DNA from: Taishania sp037189645
GTDB lineage: Bacteria; Bacteroidota; Bacteroidia; Flavobacteriales_D; Crocinitomicaceae
DNA: 64,000 bases
Reading direction: 5' to 3'
NCBI GenBank assembly: GCA_037189645.1
Contig: JBBCIY010000011.1
Span: 90,972 to 154,971, forward strand
This document shows, piece by piece, positions 40,265 to 49,328 of the stretch. A program made the position numbers and the translations under genes. Numbering within the stretch: position 1 is the stretch's first letter; each line of letters begins with the position of its first letter. The notes below the pieces were generated by a model, which was not told where the DNA came from, searched no databases, and saw only the letters and a program-made list of their open reading frames with translations.

Positions 40265-43200
40265 TCACCTGATGACTGTCACGTGCCCGACCTGATCATA
40301 ATAAACACCATCCATTCCCACGGCAGCCAGCTTATACGTATATACGCCATCCTGGACAATTGCCCCTTTGTAAGTCGCATCCCAGGCGAAATTTACATCA
40401 TAGGATTCAAAAATCATTTCCCCCCACCTGTCAAAGATCAGAATATGAAAAGATGCGATATTGGTGCCGTAAGCCCTGAAAACATTGTTGAATTCGTTTC
40501 CGTCAGGAGTCACAGCATTCGGGAGGTATAAAGTAGATGTTTCAGGAAACGCGATCGAATAGTCAAGTGTTGATGTACACCCGTATTGATCGGTCACCGT
40601 TAGCGTAACCCATGTAGTCTCCCGGATCCTGATCGTTGGATTTCTGGCGGAAGCATTACTTAGCGGCGAATTGCTTTCCCACAGATACGTAAGCGGGAAA
40701 CTACCCGAAACAGCATTCAGCTGTACAACTGCTGATTCATCGTCATTTTCCAGGACAACAGAAGTAATGAAGACTGACGGAGCAGGCATCACTGTGAGGT
40801 GTAATGTTACAATGCTGTCGCAAGAGGAGGTTGGAAAATGATGTGTGTACGTTCCCGGATAAAAATAGCCTGACCCGCCAAAATCATAGCCTGTTCCTTC
40901 GCAAATAGTATCGTAGATATTATAATACGTATTCGGAAGAACCACTAAATTAAGCGTAATGATACTGTCACAGGGGCTTGTCTGCACCGTATCGATATAC
41001 GTCCCTTCCGTCATCAGTTCCTGACCTCCGAACGAAAAGAACTCTCCTTCACAGATCGAAACAGTAAGATGGCTGCGTTTTACGGGCAGGACCTCCAGGT
41101 GCAACGTTACGATGCTGTCACAGGAATTTACAGACACGAAGGTATCTGTATAAATCCCCGGAGCAGATAACGCATTCCCTGCGAAATCATAGGGATCTCC
41201 TTCGCAAATCGTTTCGTATACAGAATGAACGATCTCCGGCAGCACCTCCAGGTGCAGGATGACAATACTGTCACATCCCAGGGCAGACTGAAGGGTATCG
41301 TGATACGTACCTGTCTCATAATACGTGCTACCTCCCACCTGGTAACTTTCATGGTGACAGATCGTCACATATTGATAATGATCCGGCTCTTCGACAATCA
41401 ATTCAGTCACAAGCAAATCGTAACAGCCAAGGGGTGTCTGTACCGAGTCAACATAGAATCCGGGATCGGAATGATAATTTCCTGAAACAAGGATACTGTC
41501 TCCGTAGCAGACCGAAATCACCGTTGTATCTGAAACCTGCGGAAAAACGCTTAAAGTTGTCACAACCAGACTGTCGCAACCAAACGACGAGATCAATGTA
41601 TCCGTATAGACTCCGGGAGAATCATAGGTATTTCCTCCTACCACCACAGTGGTTCCTTCGCAAAAGGGAACCGTCTGCTCCGTGTAGTTCGGTAGCTCGA
41701 GATGATACGTTGTTGAGAACGTATCTACACATCCGTTAATGTTCACAATCCTGGACAGTTCATATGTTCCCGTATCAGCCGGAGTAACCGGATTGAGCAC
41801 CAGGCTGTCCCCTATATGAATTTCACCGTTGGGCTTCAGCCACTCATAGGTGTAGTAGACCGACGACGGAAAAACCAGGGTTGTGGCAACACAGTTTGCA
41901 TTTACCTCAATCGGGTCAAAGGAAAGCGTATCGATCGTTACCTGCTTGACCGTAGCGTTTCCGCAGGCATCAAAAATTCTGGCGTAATAGGTTCCTGGAA
42001 GATCCACGGTGAATATATTTGAACTTTGCAGTGGAAAGGTCTGAGGCCCCGAGCTGATCTCGTATTGAAACGGCGGAACTCCCCTGGTAGTGTCCGGAAC
42101 CAGCTCAATCTGCATTTGCTCATTGCACATGATCGCATTGCCAACAGCGATTTCAGGGTTGTAATAAGGAGGAATTGTAATTGTATCAATAATTTCCCAG
42201 CAGGGAACATGCGTATCATTCAGGATCGTCGAGTGATTGTGTTCATAATTATACGTGATTTCATAGCTGCCGGAAGGAACATGCAAAACTGAATCATGAT
42301 TGCCGATACCTCCATACTCCGGGAATGTCCTGGTTGTAACAATACTCTCGTCCGACAGGTTCCTGATCGTTACCGTCCCTCCGGCAATCATGGAATAGAA
42401 GATCTTGTTCTCGCCGGGACAGCCTTTTTCAATGGATACGCCCCTGCTGAGGCTGGTGACTTGTTGAGGTGTAATCGTAAAACTGCTGATGATTTCTCTG
42501 CCGCAATCATCAAAAATCTTATAGTGGTATGTTCCCGCAGCCAGGTTACTGAGAAAGAAATTAGGATTATTGCCTGAAAATATCGTATCGGAAGGCCATG
42601 TATATGTATCCGAATACTCGAATTCCGGTTTTGTGCTTCCCATCGCCGGAGGTCCTGAAATGATGATCATTCTCCGGCCTGTACCGAATCCGCTGGTAGA
42701 AAGCCTGTATGTCCCTACAACCGAGTCTATACATGCCCTGGATATAATGGTACCATTCACCGTAGGGGGAGCCTGTTCAGGGATCGTATAATCATGAGTA
42801 AAAACGTCTCCGCAGCCATCAGTGATTACAAGACGGTATGTTCTTCCGGGAATGGCAACCCCACTGTAAATTCCCACTCCCGCAACAGACACGCCGGCAG
42901 GAGATGTACCGGATGCTACCACCGTATTCGACGCCAGATCCGTATAGGTATAAGTGACCGGGTGCTTCAAAAAAGTGTGATAGGGATCAAATGCTCCCGG
43001 AGGATTTTCATAGAATGCATTCACACTATTGCCACACGCGTTAAATGAATACCTGGGGTAAAAAACAAACGGATAGGTATAAAGAGCAGCTGACGTTATC
43101 TGATCCCCGCACGCATTCGTTACGGTAGCCCGTACAAAATCACCGTATGTCATGTTGGGAATGATTTGCTCAACTATAACACGCCCTGTCGTATGCATAA

Positions 43201-43939
43201 CAGTAGTGTCAATGGTGGTTCCTGTAACAGGGATATAAGAACCATTCGTAGTCTGGTAGAAAAATGAAAGCGGGAATCGCGGCTCATTCATGATCAGTTC
43301 GTAACGAATCCGCATGCTGTCACAACCGATCTTCTCAGCTGTCAGACCGCCGTAAAATGACATGGCTGTATTGGGAGGAATAATGGTGACCGCGTTCGCG
43401 CTTATACTTCCGCAGGCATCCGTAACCCGTACCGTGTAATTTCCTGCCGGAAGGTTCTCAAATACATTGCTGCTCTGGATCCCGGTAACAGGTGAAGGGC
43501 TCAACAATTCCCATGAATAAGGAGCCAGTCCTGCTCCGTTGACCATATTCAGCACCAGCTCACCACTGCTTTCTCCCTGGCAATAAGGAGAAACCGGGAC
43601 AGCCGTAAAAGACGGATTCAGATAACTTCCTCCGATCATTACCTGTTCCAGCGCTTCATTCCCGGAACCGTCAGAGACCTTAACAGTATAATTCCCGGCG
43701 GGAAGAGAATGAAAAACAGGATTTGTCTGTACCTGCTGTGTAACCGGGCCGGATACAATACTATATAAAACCGGTGGGGAGGAAGAGACAGCATTAACAG
43801 TTATTGTTCCATTATTCGGGCAGGTGCTTGGAGCAGAAGAGATCGAATTGATAACGACCTGCGTATGAGCATTTCCAGTGAGCAGCATGATCCCCATAAG
43901 GGATATAACTAGTGAAAGTGTAGTGTAGCGCATAAGCAA
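40265..43939 (-). CDS. T9SS-secreted repeat-rich surface protein with CHU_C C-terminus
   Basis: A 1224-residue exported protein: signal peptide 1-27; an N-terminal half with SprB-like beta repeats marked by NLPAGNYTVRVTDACG-type segments; then six tandem repeats of about 47 residues between roughly 758 and 1050, each with a Cys-Glu-Gly-like start (ICEG), a PGTYTDT strand and a CDSIVTLHL strand; a further PKD-like domain; and the gliding-motility-associated C-terminal domain in the last 90 residues (NAVTPDGNEFNNVF, IFDRWGEMIFES, WDATYKG, GVYTYKL). It is thus T9SS cargo expected on the cell surface, with a likely role in adhesion or gliding. It has no gene partner on the same strand. Confidence 0.92.
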   Translation of the reverse strand: MLMRYTTLSLVISLMGIMLLTGNAHTQVVINSISSAPSTCPNNGTITVNAVSSSPPVLYSIVSGPVTQQVQTNPVFHSLPAGNYTVKVSDGSGNEALEQVMIGGSYLNPSFTAVPVSPYCQGESSGELVLNMVNGAGLAPYSWELLSPSPVTGIQSSNVFENLPAGNYTVRVTDACGSISANAVTIIPPNTAMSFYGGLTAEKIGCDSMRIRYELIMNEPRFPLSFFYQTTNGSYIPVTGTTIDTTVMHTTGRVIVEQIIPNMTYGDFVRATVTNACGDQITSAALYTYPFVFYPRYSFNACGNSVNAFYENPPGAFDPYHTFLKHPVTYTYTDLASNTVVASGTSPAGVSVAGVGIYSGVAIPGRTYRLVITDGCGDVFTHDYTIPEQAPPTVNGTIISRACIDSVVGTYRLSTSGFGTGRRMIIISGPPAMGSTKPEFEYSDTYTWPSDTIFSGNNPNFFLSNLAAGTYHYKIFDDCGREIISSFTITPQQVTSLSRGVSIEKGCPGENKIFYSMIAGGTVTIRNLSDESIVTTRTFPEYGGIGNHDSVLHVPSGSYEITYNYEHNHSTILNDTHVPCWEIIDTITIPPYYNPEIAVGNAIMCNEQMQIELVPDTTRGVPPFQYEISSGPQTFPLQSSNIFTVDLPGTYYARIFDACGNATVKQVTIDTLSFDPIEVNANCVATTLVFPSSVYYTYEWLKPNGEIHIGDSLVLNPVTPADTGTYELSRIVNINGCVDTFSTTYHLELPNYTEQTVPFCEGTTVVVGGNTYDSPGVYTDTLISSFGCDSLVVTTLSVFPQVSDTTVISVCYGDSILVSGNYHSDPGFYVDSVQTPLGCYDLLVTELIVEEPDHYQYVTICHHESYQVGGSTYYETGTYHDTLQSALGCDSIVILHLEVLPEIVHSVYETICEGDPYDFAGNALSAPGIYTDTFVSVNSCDSIVTLHLEVLPVKRSHLTVSICEGEFFSFGGQELMTEGTYIDTVQTSPCDSIITLNLVVLPNTYYNIYDTICEGTGYDFGGSGYFYPGTYTHHFPTSSCDSIVTLHLTVMPAPSVFITSVVLENDDESAVVQLNAVSGSFPLTYLWESNSPLSNASARNPTIRIRETTWVTLTVTDQYGCTSTLDYSIAFPETSTLYLPNAVTPDGNEFNNVFRAYGTNIASFHILIFDRWGEMIFESYDVNFAWDATYKGAIVQDGVYTYKLAAVGMDGVYYDQVGHVTVIR

Positions 43940-44128
43940 TAATAGATAATATAACCAGGTAATTCATTGAGATAGACGACCTAGGAAAAAGAAAGGTTGC
44001 TTATTAAAAACAATTATGACCAGCTCTTTTCAACAGATGCGGAAGACAGGCCATTCTGAAACAGACAAGCCCCACAGAACACATTAGAAACTATAATTAC
44101 CCGCCAAAAAAGTTTTTTCATCAACCAC

Positions 44129-44158
44129 TTAAAAAACCAACGGAAAAAGTTATTTTTG
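44129..44158 (+). promoter_or_regulatory. Promoter of the dapA operon
   Basis: TTA (44129-44131), a 19-nt spacer and TATTTTTG (44151-44158). The leader to the ATG at 44190 is about 28 nt. It should drive dapA and the four overlapping or closely spaced genes behind it. Confidence 0.65.
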
Positions 44159-44189
44159 CAGATACAGATACTTACAAAATTCCGGTTAA

Positions 44190-45071
44190 ATGAACAATAT
44201 TTTCAAAGGTGCCGGTGTAGCATTGGTTACACCTTTTAAAGAAGACAAAACAATTGATTTCGATGCATTGCGAAAATTGGTTCGCTTACAGATTGATGGA
44301 AAGACCGATTTTCTGGTTGTTCAGGGAACTACAGGAGAATCACCTGTACTCTCCTGGGAAGAAAAAATGGAAATTCTCCGGGCTGTCATTGATGAAAATG
44401 CAGGTCGCCTGAAGATCGTATTTGGAGTTGGAGGAAACAATACGCTGGCCGTTGGGGAAACTCTAAAGAAGGTACCCGCAGGAGTGGATGGGATCCTTTC
44501 TGTATCCCCTTACTACAATAAACCCATTCAGAACGGTATTATTGAACATTACAAATACATTGCAGGCTGCACAAACCTGCCGATCATCCTATACAACGTT
44601 CCGGGAAGGACTGGTTCCAATATGCTTCCGGCAACTACGCTGGAACTGGCAAAAGTTCCAAACATCGTGGCAGTAAAAGAAGCATCCGGAAACATGGAGC
44701 AGATCATGGAGATCATTCGCCTGAAACCTCAGGGTTTTGACGTCATTTCCGGAGACGACGCCCTTACCCTACCCCTGATCGCAACAGGAGCTGCCGGTGT
44801 TATCTCAGTTGTCAACAATGCATTTCCTGAAAAATTCAACCAGATGGTACACGAATCACTGGAAGGGAATTTCGCGCCCGCAAGAGAAAAACACCTGGAC
44901 CTGCTACCGGTTACAAAAATGCTGTTTGAAGAAGGAAACCCGGGAGGGGTGAAAGTTGCACTGGAAACAAGAGGAATTACTTCCGGGCATCTGAGGCTTC
45001 CGCTTGTTCCTGTTTCCGACAATTTACAAAAGAGAATCAAAGAAGAAACTTTGCGTTTGATCAATGCTTAA
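44190..45071 (+). CDS. dapA: 4-hydroxy-tetrahydrodipicolinate synthase
   Basis: A 293-residue class I aldolase of normal length that condenses pyruvate with aspartate semialdehyde in the lysine/diaminopimelate pathway, which feeds peptidoglycan. Key motifs: GTTGESPVLS, ILYNVPGRTG with the catalytic Tyr, and the Schiff-base Lys in VAVKEASGN. It is the first gene of an operon; the next gene starts 8 nt before its stop codon. Confidence 0.96.
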   Translation: MNNIFKGAGVALVTPFKEDKTIDFDALRKLVRLQIDGKTDFLVVQGTTGESPVLSWEEKMEILRAVIDENAGRLKIVFGVGGNNTLAVGETLKKVPAGVDGILSVSPYYNKPIQNGIIEHYKYIAGCTNLPIILYNVPGRTGSNMLPATTLELAKVPNIVAVKEASGNMEQIMEIIRLKPQGFDVISGDDALTLPLIATGAAGVISVVNNAFPEKFNQMVHESLEGNFAPAREKHLDLLPVTKMLFEEGNPGGVKVALETRGITSGHLRLPLVPVSDNLQKRIKEETLRLINA

Positions 45072-45867
45072 CAATGTAAGACTGACATATTTCCTGAGCC
45101 TGGGATTCTTTTTGGGAATCGCGGTTTCCTGCTATCAGAAGAAGTCTCCTAAAAAGGAAAAGCTGATCATTTCCCAGGAAGACAAATTCCCGGACGACAC
45201 ACTTGTCAGCGGCATCCATCCGGACTCGCTGGAGTACGTAGACACATTCCAGCTGGTTACTACGGAAACGATCTTCAAGGGAATCCAGAACAACTCGAAA
45301 AGGAAGCTCATGTATAAACTCCCTCAATTAAGGCCGGGAGATTCTTTGCAGGATTATGAATACATTGAAAATATTGCGCTTACCAATGTCTATGCTTCGG
45401 TAGGCAGATTAAGCAGCAACCAGAAGCTGTTCCAGACTTCCTTATCCAGAAACGAAGAGCTGTTCTCAAAGATCATTGAAGATTCCCTGGAGTTCCCCCA
45501 AAAACCAACCATCGATTCACTGAATAAATGGACAGAGTACGCTTTCAATGAGCACATCAGCCAGAGCGAATGGGTTTATTACGAAGCGATTCAATGGCTG
45601 GAAAATCTTTACCTGACCATTGAAAATCCACAAAACAGCAAAAACAGGAAAAAGCTGGAAGAACTGGTTATGCTGCAGCTGGAAAACGGAACGGAAATGG
45701 CACAGCGCCTGTCTGCTTACCAGGATTACCCGCCGATACTTGTTTTCAGTGAATATCTCATCAACATCCTGGATTGCAAATACTATACATTTGATGTAAC
45801 CCAATTGAGAAATGTGGTTATAGAAGCACGGGATAACATCTACATTCCGAAAGAAGAAACTAAATGA
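45064..45867 (+). CDS. Hypothetical lipoprotein
   Basis: A 267-residue protein with a lipoprotein signal (lipobox AVSC, Cys near 23). The mature part is strongly helical and charged; no family recognised with confidence. It overlaps dapA by 8 bp and the NrnA-like gene by 4 bp, so it is tightly coupled in translation with both. The helical envelope lipoprotein in this position may be a lineage-conserved gliding or envelope component, but no motif proves it. Confidence 0.8.
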   Translation: MLNNVRLTYFLSLGFFLGIAVSCYQKKSPKKEKLIISQEDKFPDDTLVSGIHPDSLEYVDTFQLVTTETIFKGIQNNSKRKLMYKLPQLRPGDSLQDYEYIENIALTNVYASVGRLSSNQKLFQTSLSRNEELFSKIIEDSLEFPQKPTIDSLNKWTEYAFNEHISQSEWVYYEAIQWLENLYLTIENPQNSKNRKKLEELVMLQLENGTEMAQRLSAYQDYPPILVFSEYLINILDCKYYTFDVTQLRNVVIEARDNIYIPKEETK

Positions 45868-46862
45868 GCATTTATCAGCAAATCGTAACGGCTATAGAGC
45901 ATGCCGGCAAAATTGTTATTACGGCGCACAAATCTCCCGACGGTGATTCCATTGGTTCCTCATTGGGAATGTATCGTTTTATCAAAAAGCTCGGGAAAGA
46001 AGTGGTTGTATGCCACCCGGACAAGGCCCCGTCTTTTTTCAACTGGCTGGAAGATCTGAAGGACATCCTGATCTTTGACGAAGCTCCGGCCGAAGTTACG
46101 GATAAAATAAACGAAGCCGATCTGCTGATCTGCCTGGATTACAATAATTTTTCACGTGTCGGAGATGGAATGCAGGCCGTGCTGGAACAGTTTAGCGGAA
46201 AGATCATACTGATAGACCACCACCTCTACCCTGCCCCGGTCACCGACCTGATGCTGAGCAGAACAGAAGCCTGTTCGACTTCTCAACTTGTTTACGAGGT
46301 CATTAAAAATTCCGACAGATCGTTCCTGCTGGATGCGAATATCGCTACACCGTTATACCTTGGGATCGTCACAGATACAGGTTCATTCCGGTTTGAATCC
46401 GTTGAACCGGAAACTCACCGGATCGTAGCCGAAATGCTGGAACTCGGAGTTGTCCACAACAAAGTCCACGAAAACACGTTCGATAATAACACCGTCGACC
46501 GGTTAAAACTGAGAGGATATGCCACCAGCGAAAAGCTGGAATTGGTCCACCATGATAAAATAGCGATCATCTCCCTTACCCTGGACGAACTGAACAGATT
46601 CAACTATCAAAAAGGAGATACGGAAGGGCTGGTCAATATCGCGTTGTCCATTGAAGGCGTAAAAGCAGCAGTCATGCTGACCGAGCAGGATGGAATCGTG
46701 CGTTTGTCGTTCCGGGGAAAAGATGAATACGAAGTAAACATCATTGCCGCAGAACAATTCGGCGGAGGCGGGCATAAATTTGCCGCCGGGGGATCAAGTG
46801 CATTGTCCCTGGAGGAAACAATGAAGGTCTTAAAAGAAAAAATCCCGGCTTATTTCAAATGA
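45864..46862 (+). CDS. DHH family phosphoesterase, NrnA-like
   Basis: A 332-residue two-domain phosphoesterase. The N-terminal DHH domain has AHKSPDGDSIGSS and the signature IDHHLYP; the C-terminal DHHA1 domain has the substrate loop FGGGGHKFAAGGS. Relatives are bifunctional oligoribonucleases/3'-phosphoadenosine 5'-phosphate phosphatases that finish RNA decay and recycle pAp. The length and absence of extra domains fit NrnA rather than RecJ or GdpP. It overlaps both neighbours by 4 bp (ATGA). DHH phosphoesterase genes next to FKBP-type gliding lipoproteins (gldI) are familiar in Flavobacteriia. Confidence 0.9.
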   Translation: MSIYQQIVTAIEHAGKIVITAHKSPDGDSIGSSLGMYRFIKKLGKEVVVCHPDKAPSFFNWLEDLKDILIFDEAPAEVTDKINEADLLICLDYNNFSRVGDGMQAVLEQFSGKIILIDHHLYPAPVTDLMLSRTEACSTSQLVYEVIKNSDRSFLLDANIATPLYLGIVTDTGSFRFESVEPETHRIVAEMLELGVVHNKVHENTFDNNTVDRLKLRGYATSEKLELVHHDKIAIISLTLDELNRFNYQKGDTEGLVNIALSIEGVKAAVMLTEQDGIVRLSFRGKDEYEVNIIAAEQFGGGGHKFAAGGSSALSLEETMKVLKEKIPAYFK

Positions 46863-47407
46863 AAAAATTGATCTATAGTTGTCTGATTGCAATCCTGGCA
46901 TGCTCTTTAGCTTCCTGCAAGAACAAAGAGGAAAAAGAGCTTCCTGTTGACTGGAATACGGAAAAATCCACTGAAATGAACAAACAGTTCTCTGCGGAAG
47001 AAGAATTGGAAATCAACCTGTTCCTGTCAAGAAAACCCGAATGGAAAATGATAAAGACAGGATCCGGATTGCGTTACTTCATCTACGAGAACGGAGAAGG
47101 CGAAACAGCACTGCCTGATGATTATGTAGATATTGAATACAGCATCACCTTGCTGGATGGCGCCAAATGCTATGCTACCTTGCCGGATGAAGTGGAAGAG
47201 ATCAAAGTGGACAAAGCACAGGTAGAGTCGGGAATCCAGGAAGCCATTAAACTGATGCGGCAGGGAGACAAAGCCAGGCTGATCGTACCAAGCCACCTGG
47301 CTCACGGGATCGTTGGAGATATGTCGAAGATTCCCCCGTTGAGCACATTGGTAGTCGATATCAGGCTGGTCCGTCTTTACCAGAACCCGGCAAATAAGAA
47401 ATCTTGA
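46859..47407 (+). CDS. FKBP-type peptidyl-prolyl isomerase lipoprotein, GldI-like
   Basis: A 182-residue lipoprotein (lipobox LASC, Cys20) with one FKBP domain at about 75-175 (DDYVDIEYSITLLDG, GIQEAIKLMRQGDKARLIVPSHLAHG, STLVVDIRLV). It should catalyse cis-trans isomerisation of prolyl bonds in the periplasm. Position behind the DHH phosphoesterase gene and the lipoprotein signal suggest it corresponds to the gliding-motility lipoprotein GldI; that assignment is from context. The start overlaps the upstream gene by 4 bp. Confidence 0.88.
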   Translation: MKKLIYSCLIAILACSLASCKNKEEKELPVDWNTEKSTEMNKQFSAEEELEINLFLSRKPEWKMIKTGSGLRYFIYENGEGETALPDDYVDIEYSITLLDGAKCYATLPDEVEEIKVDKAQVESGIQEAIKLMRQGDKARLIVPSHLAHGIVGDMSKIPPLSTLVVDIRLVRLYQNPANKKS

Positions 47408-47415
47408 ATACATCT

Positions 47416-48261
47416 ATGAAACAACTGTTCGGCATACTTTTTATCAGCTCCCTTTTATTCTCCTCCTGTAAGCCGGAAGGAGTAAAAAAAGGTACTGACG
47501 CCATTACCAAAGATGATCATGCGGTCACTCCACGGGTAGATTCCCTCGAAATGAACCTTCCCGTACAGGAGCAGCTGAAGCTGGAAAACGGAATTGAAAT
47601 CGTATGGCTCGAAAAATCTGAAGGAGAACCGGTCAAGGATGGCGACGTCGTAATGATCGACTACAAAGTCAGGTTGAAAGACAGTACCATTATTGACGGG
47701 AATCACCTGTTGAATAAAACGTCGTTCCCTTACATCGTCGGGTTCGGTTTCCAGCCGAAAGGATGGGATATAGCGTTCAGGCACCTGAAAATCGGAGATT
47801 TCGTCCGCATTAAGCTCCCTTCCGAATTTGCCAGGGGTAAAAAAGGCGTGAAAAACCTCATTCCGGACAATGCCGATAACTTTCTCACTGTACGGATCCT
47901 GAGCAGGAAAAAACCGACACGTGAAGTTGACGGAGTTAAAATCTGGCTGCTGGAAGAAAACACCAAGTACAAAACGCTGTTCGGAGAAGACAATACCATC
48001 ATTTTTCACACTTCCATCAGCTCTCCAAGCTCTCCGTTCTATTACAATTCATTTGCAAAAAACCAGCCATTTGAATTGAAGCTGGAAGACCAGGGAACTG
48101 TACCAGGCCTGAAAAAAGCGTTAATAAATGCTAAAAAGGGAGACCGGATGTTTATCCTCGTACCCTCCGAAGAAGCTTATGGTACAAAGGGATACCTGGA
48201 TATTGTCAAACCGGATGAAGATCTATTTTATAACCTATTTGTAATGGATATTGTCGAATAA
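47416..48261 (+). CDS. Second FKBP-type peptidyl-prolyl isomerase lipoprotein
   Basis: A 281-residue lipoprotein (lipobox FSSC, Cys near 18) with two FKBP-like regions: about 70-165 (GDVVMIDYKVRLKDSTIIDG, GWDIAFRHLKIGDFVRIKLPSEFARG) and a more divergent one at about 185-278 (GTVPGLKKALINAKKGDRMFILVPSEEAYG). A TTG at 47404 extends the frame by four codons, but the ATG at 47416 gives a proper lipoprotein signal and is preferred. It follows the first FKBP gene by 8 nt and may have arisen from it by duplication. Confidence 0.85.
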   Translation: MKQLFGILFISSLLFSSCKPEGVKKGTDAITKDDHAVTPRVDSLEMNLPVQEQLKLENGIEIVWLEKSEGEPVKDGDVVMIDYKVRLKDSTIIDGNHLLNKTSFPYIVGFGFQPKGWDIAFRHLKIGDFVRIKLPSEFARGKKGVKNLIPDNADNFLTVRILSRKKPTREVDGVKIWLLEENTKYKTLFGEDNTIIFHTSISSPSSPFYYNSFAKNQPFELKLEDQGTVPGLKKALINAKKGDRMFILVPSEEAYGTKGYLDIVKPDEDLFYNLFVMDIVE

Positions 48262-48276
48262 TAAAGCGATTAGTAT

Positions 48277-48284
48277 TATATTTG
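48277..48284 (+). promoter_or_regulatory. -7 box of the M23 peptidase gene
   Basis: TATATTTG is a perfect TAnnTTTG, 41 nt before the ATG at 48326. The nearest TTG upstream (48251-48253) is 23 nt away, rather far. Confidence 0.5.
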
Positions 48285-48325
48285 CGTAGCTTGTAAAACC
48301 AGTATATTAAAAAACCAGAATAATA

Positions 48326-49306
48326 ATGTTTCAAAAGCTCGCCTTATTTCTGTTTATTTTTCCATTATCATTAACGACATATTCCCAGGAAATTACGGAT
48401 ACATTGTACACCAGCCACGGGACTGTCATCCTGTACGAAAATAAAAGCTGGCAGTACCTGGAAGACCTGAATTTCAACGGGATCATGAACCAGCACCTGC
48501 ACTGTATGATTGAAGATCATCCTGATCTGGATTTCAAGCAACCCTGGGATAATGAAGCAACCTTTACATCCGGAAGATCGAACGATATCTCTCATCTGAA
48601 AGATACCTTATGGATGTGTGTGCTGCGTGATATAAACGATGAATTTGTAATTCCTGTAAAAGGCCCTGTCACTTCACGCTACGGACACAGGGGAAGAAGA
48701 CACCACAACGGGATTGACCTGGACCTGGAAACAGGTGATACGGTTGTCGCAGCATGGTCCGGAAAAGTCCGTTATGCCAAATTCAATGAAGGAGGATTCG
48801 GAAATTTGGTGATCATCCGCCACGACAACGGGCTGGAAACCTTCTACGCGCATTTGTCGCAACTGATCGTTTCCCCGAATCAAACCGTAAAGGCAGGTGA
48901 GCCAATCGGATTAGGAGGAAATACCGGCCGCTCTTTTGGCTCGCATCTCCATTTTGAAGTGCGTTTTTACGACCTGCCGATGAACCCTGAAGAAGTAATC
49001 GATTTCGAAATAAAAGAATGTAAAGACGATAATTTATTTGTTCACCGGGGGCTTTTCCGCCCGGGAGCAAAACCAAGCTCTACGCTGGCAAACAACTCTT
49101 CACCGGTGAACAGCACAGCCGCTACAGCTGCGGTCAACAAAACGGCTGCCAGCAGCAGCACCAACAAGTATTACAAAGTCCGGTCAGGAGATACATTAAG
49201 TTCCATTGCCTCAAGGAACAGAACTACCGTTGCCAAGCTGTGCCAGCTGAATGGGATCAGGCAGACAACCGTTTTGCAGGTAGGACGAAATTTGCGGATC
49301 CGGTAA
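48326..49306 (+). CDS. M23 family endopeptidase with LysM domain
   Basis: A 326-residue exported protein: signal peptide 1-21, a lead region with GTVILYENKSWQYL, an M23 (LytM/peptidase_M23) domain at about 110-225 with zinc ligands in HHNGIDLD and SHLHFEV, a Ser/Thr/Asn-rich linker, and a C-terminal LysM domain (YYKVRSGDTLSSIASRNRTTV) that binds glycan. It should cut peptide cross-links in peptidoglycan. The intact His/Asp set suggests it is active, unlike EnvC/NlpD-type degenerate forms. Confidence 0.93.
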   Translation: MFQKLALFLFIFPLSLTTYSQEITDTLYTSHGTVILYENKSWQYLEDLNFNGIMNQHLHCMIEDHPDLDFKQPWDNEATFTSGRSNDISHLKDTLWMCVLRDINDEFVIPVKGPVTSRYGHRGRRHHNGIDLDLETGDTVVAAWSGKVRYAKFNEGGFGNLVIIRHDNGLETFYAHLSQLIVSPNQTVKAGEPIGLGGNTGRSFGSHLHFEVRFYDLPMNPEEVIDFEIKECKDDNLFVHRGLFRPGAKPSSTLANNSSPVNSTAATAAVNKTAASSSTNKYYKVRSGDTLSSIASRNRTTVAKLCQLNGIRQTTVLQVGRNLRIR

Positions 49307-49323
49307 ACAAATCATTATCTTTG
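49292..49323 (+). promoter_or_regulatory. Promoter of the bamD cluster, near-leaderless
   Basis: TTG (49292-49294), a 21-nt spacer and TATCTTTG (49316-49323), a perfect -7 box ending 5 nt before the bamD ATG. The -33 element lies inside the end of the M23 peptidase gene. Confidence 0.6.
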
Positions 49324-49328
49324 CACAG

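Noticed and set aside
47455..48009. 184-codon minus-strand frame under the second FKBP gene
   Set aside because: Shadow frame; the plus-strand gene has a lipoprotein signal and FKBP motifs.
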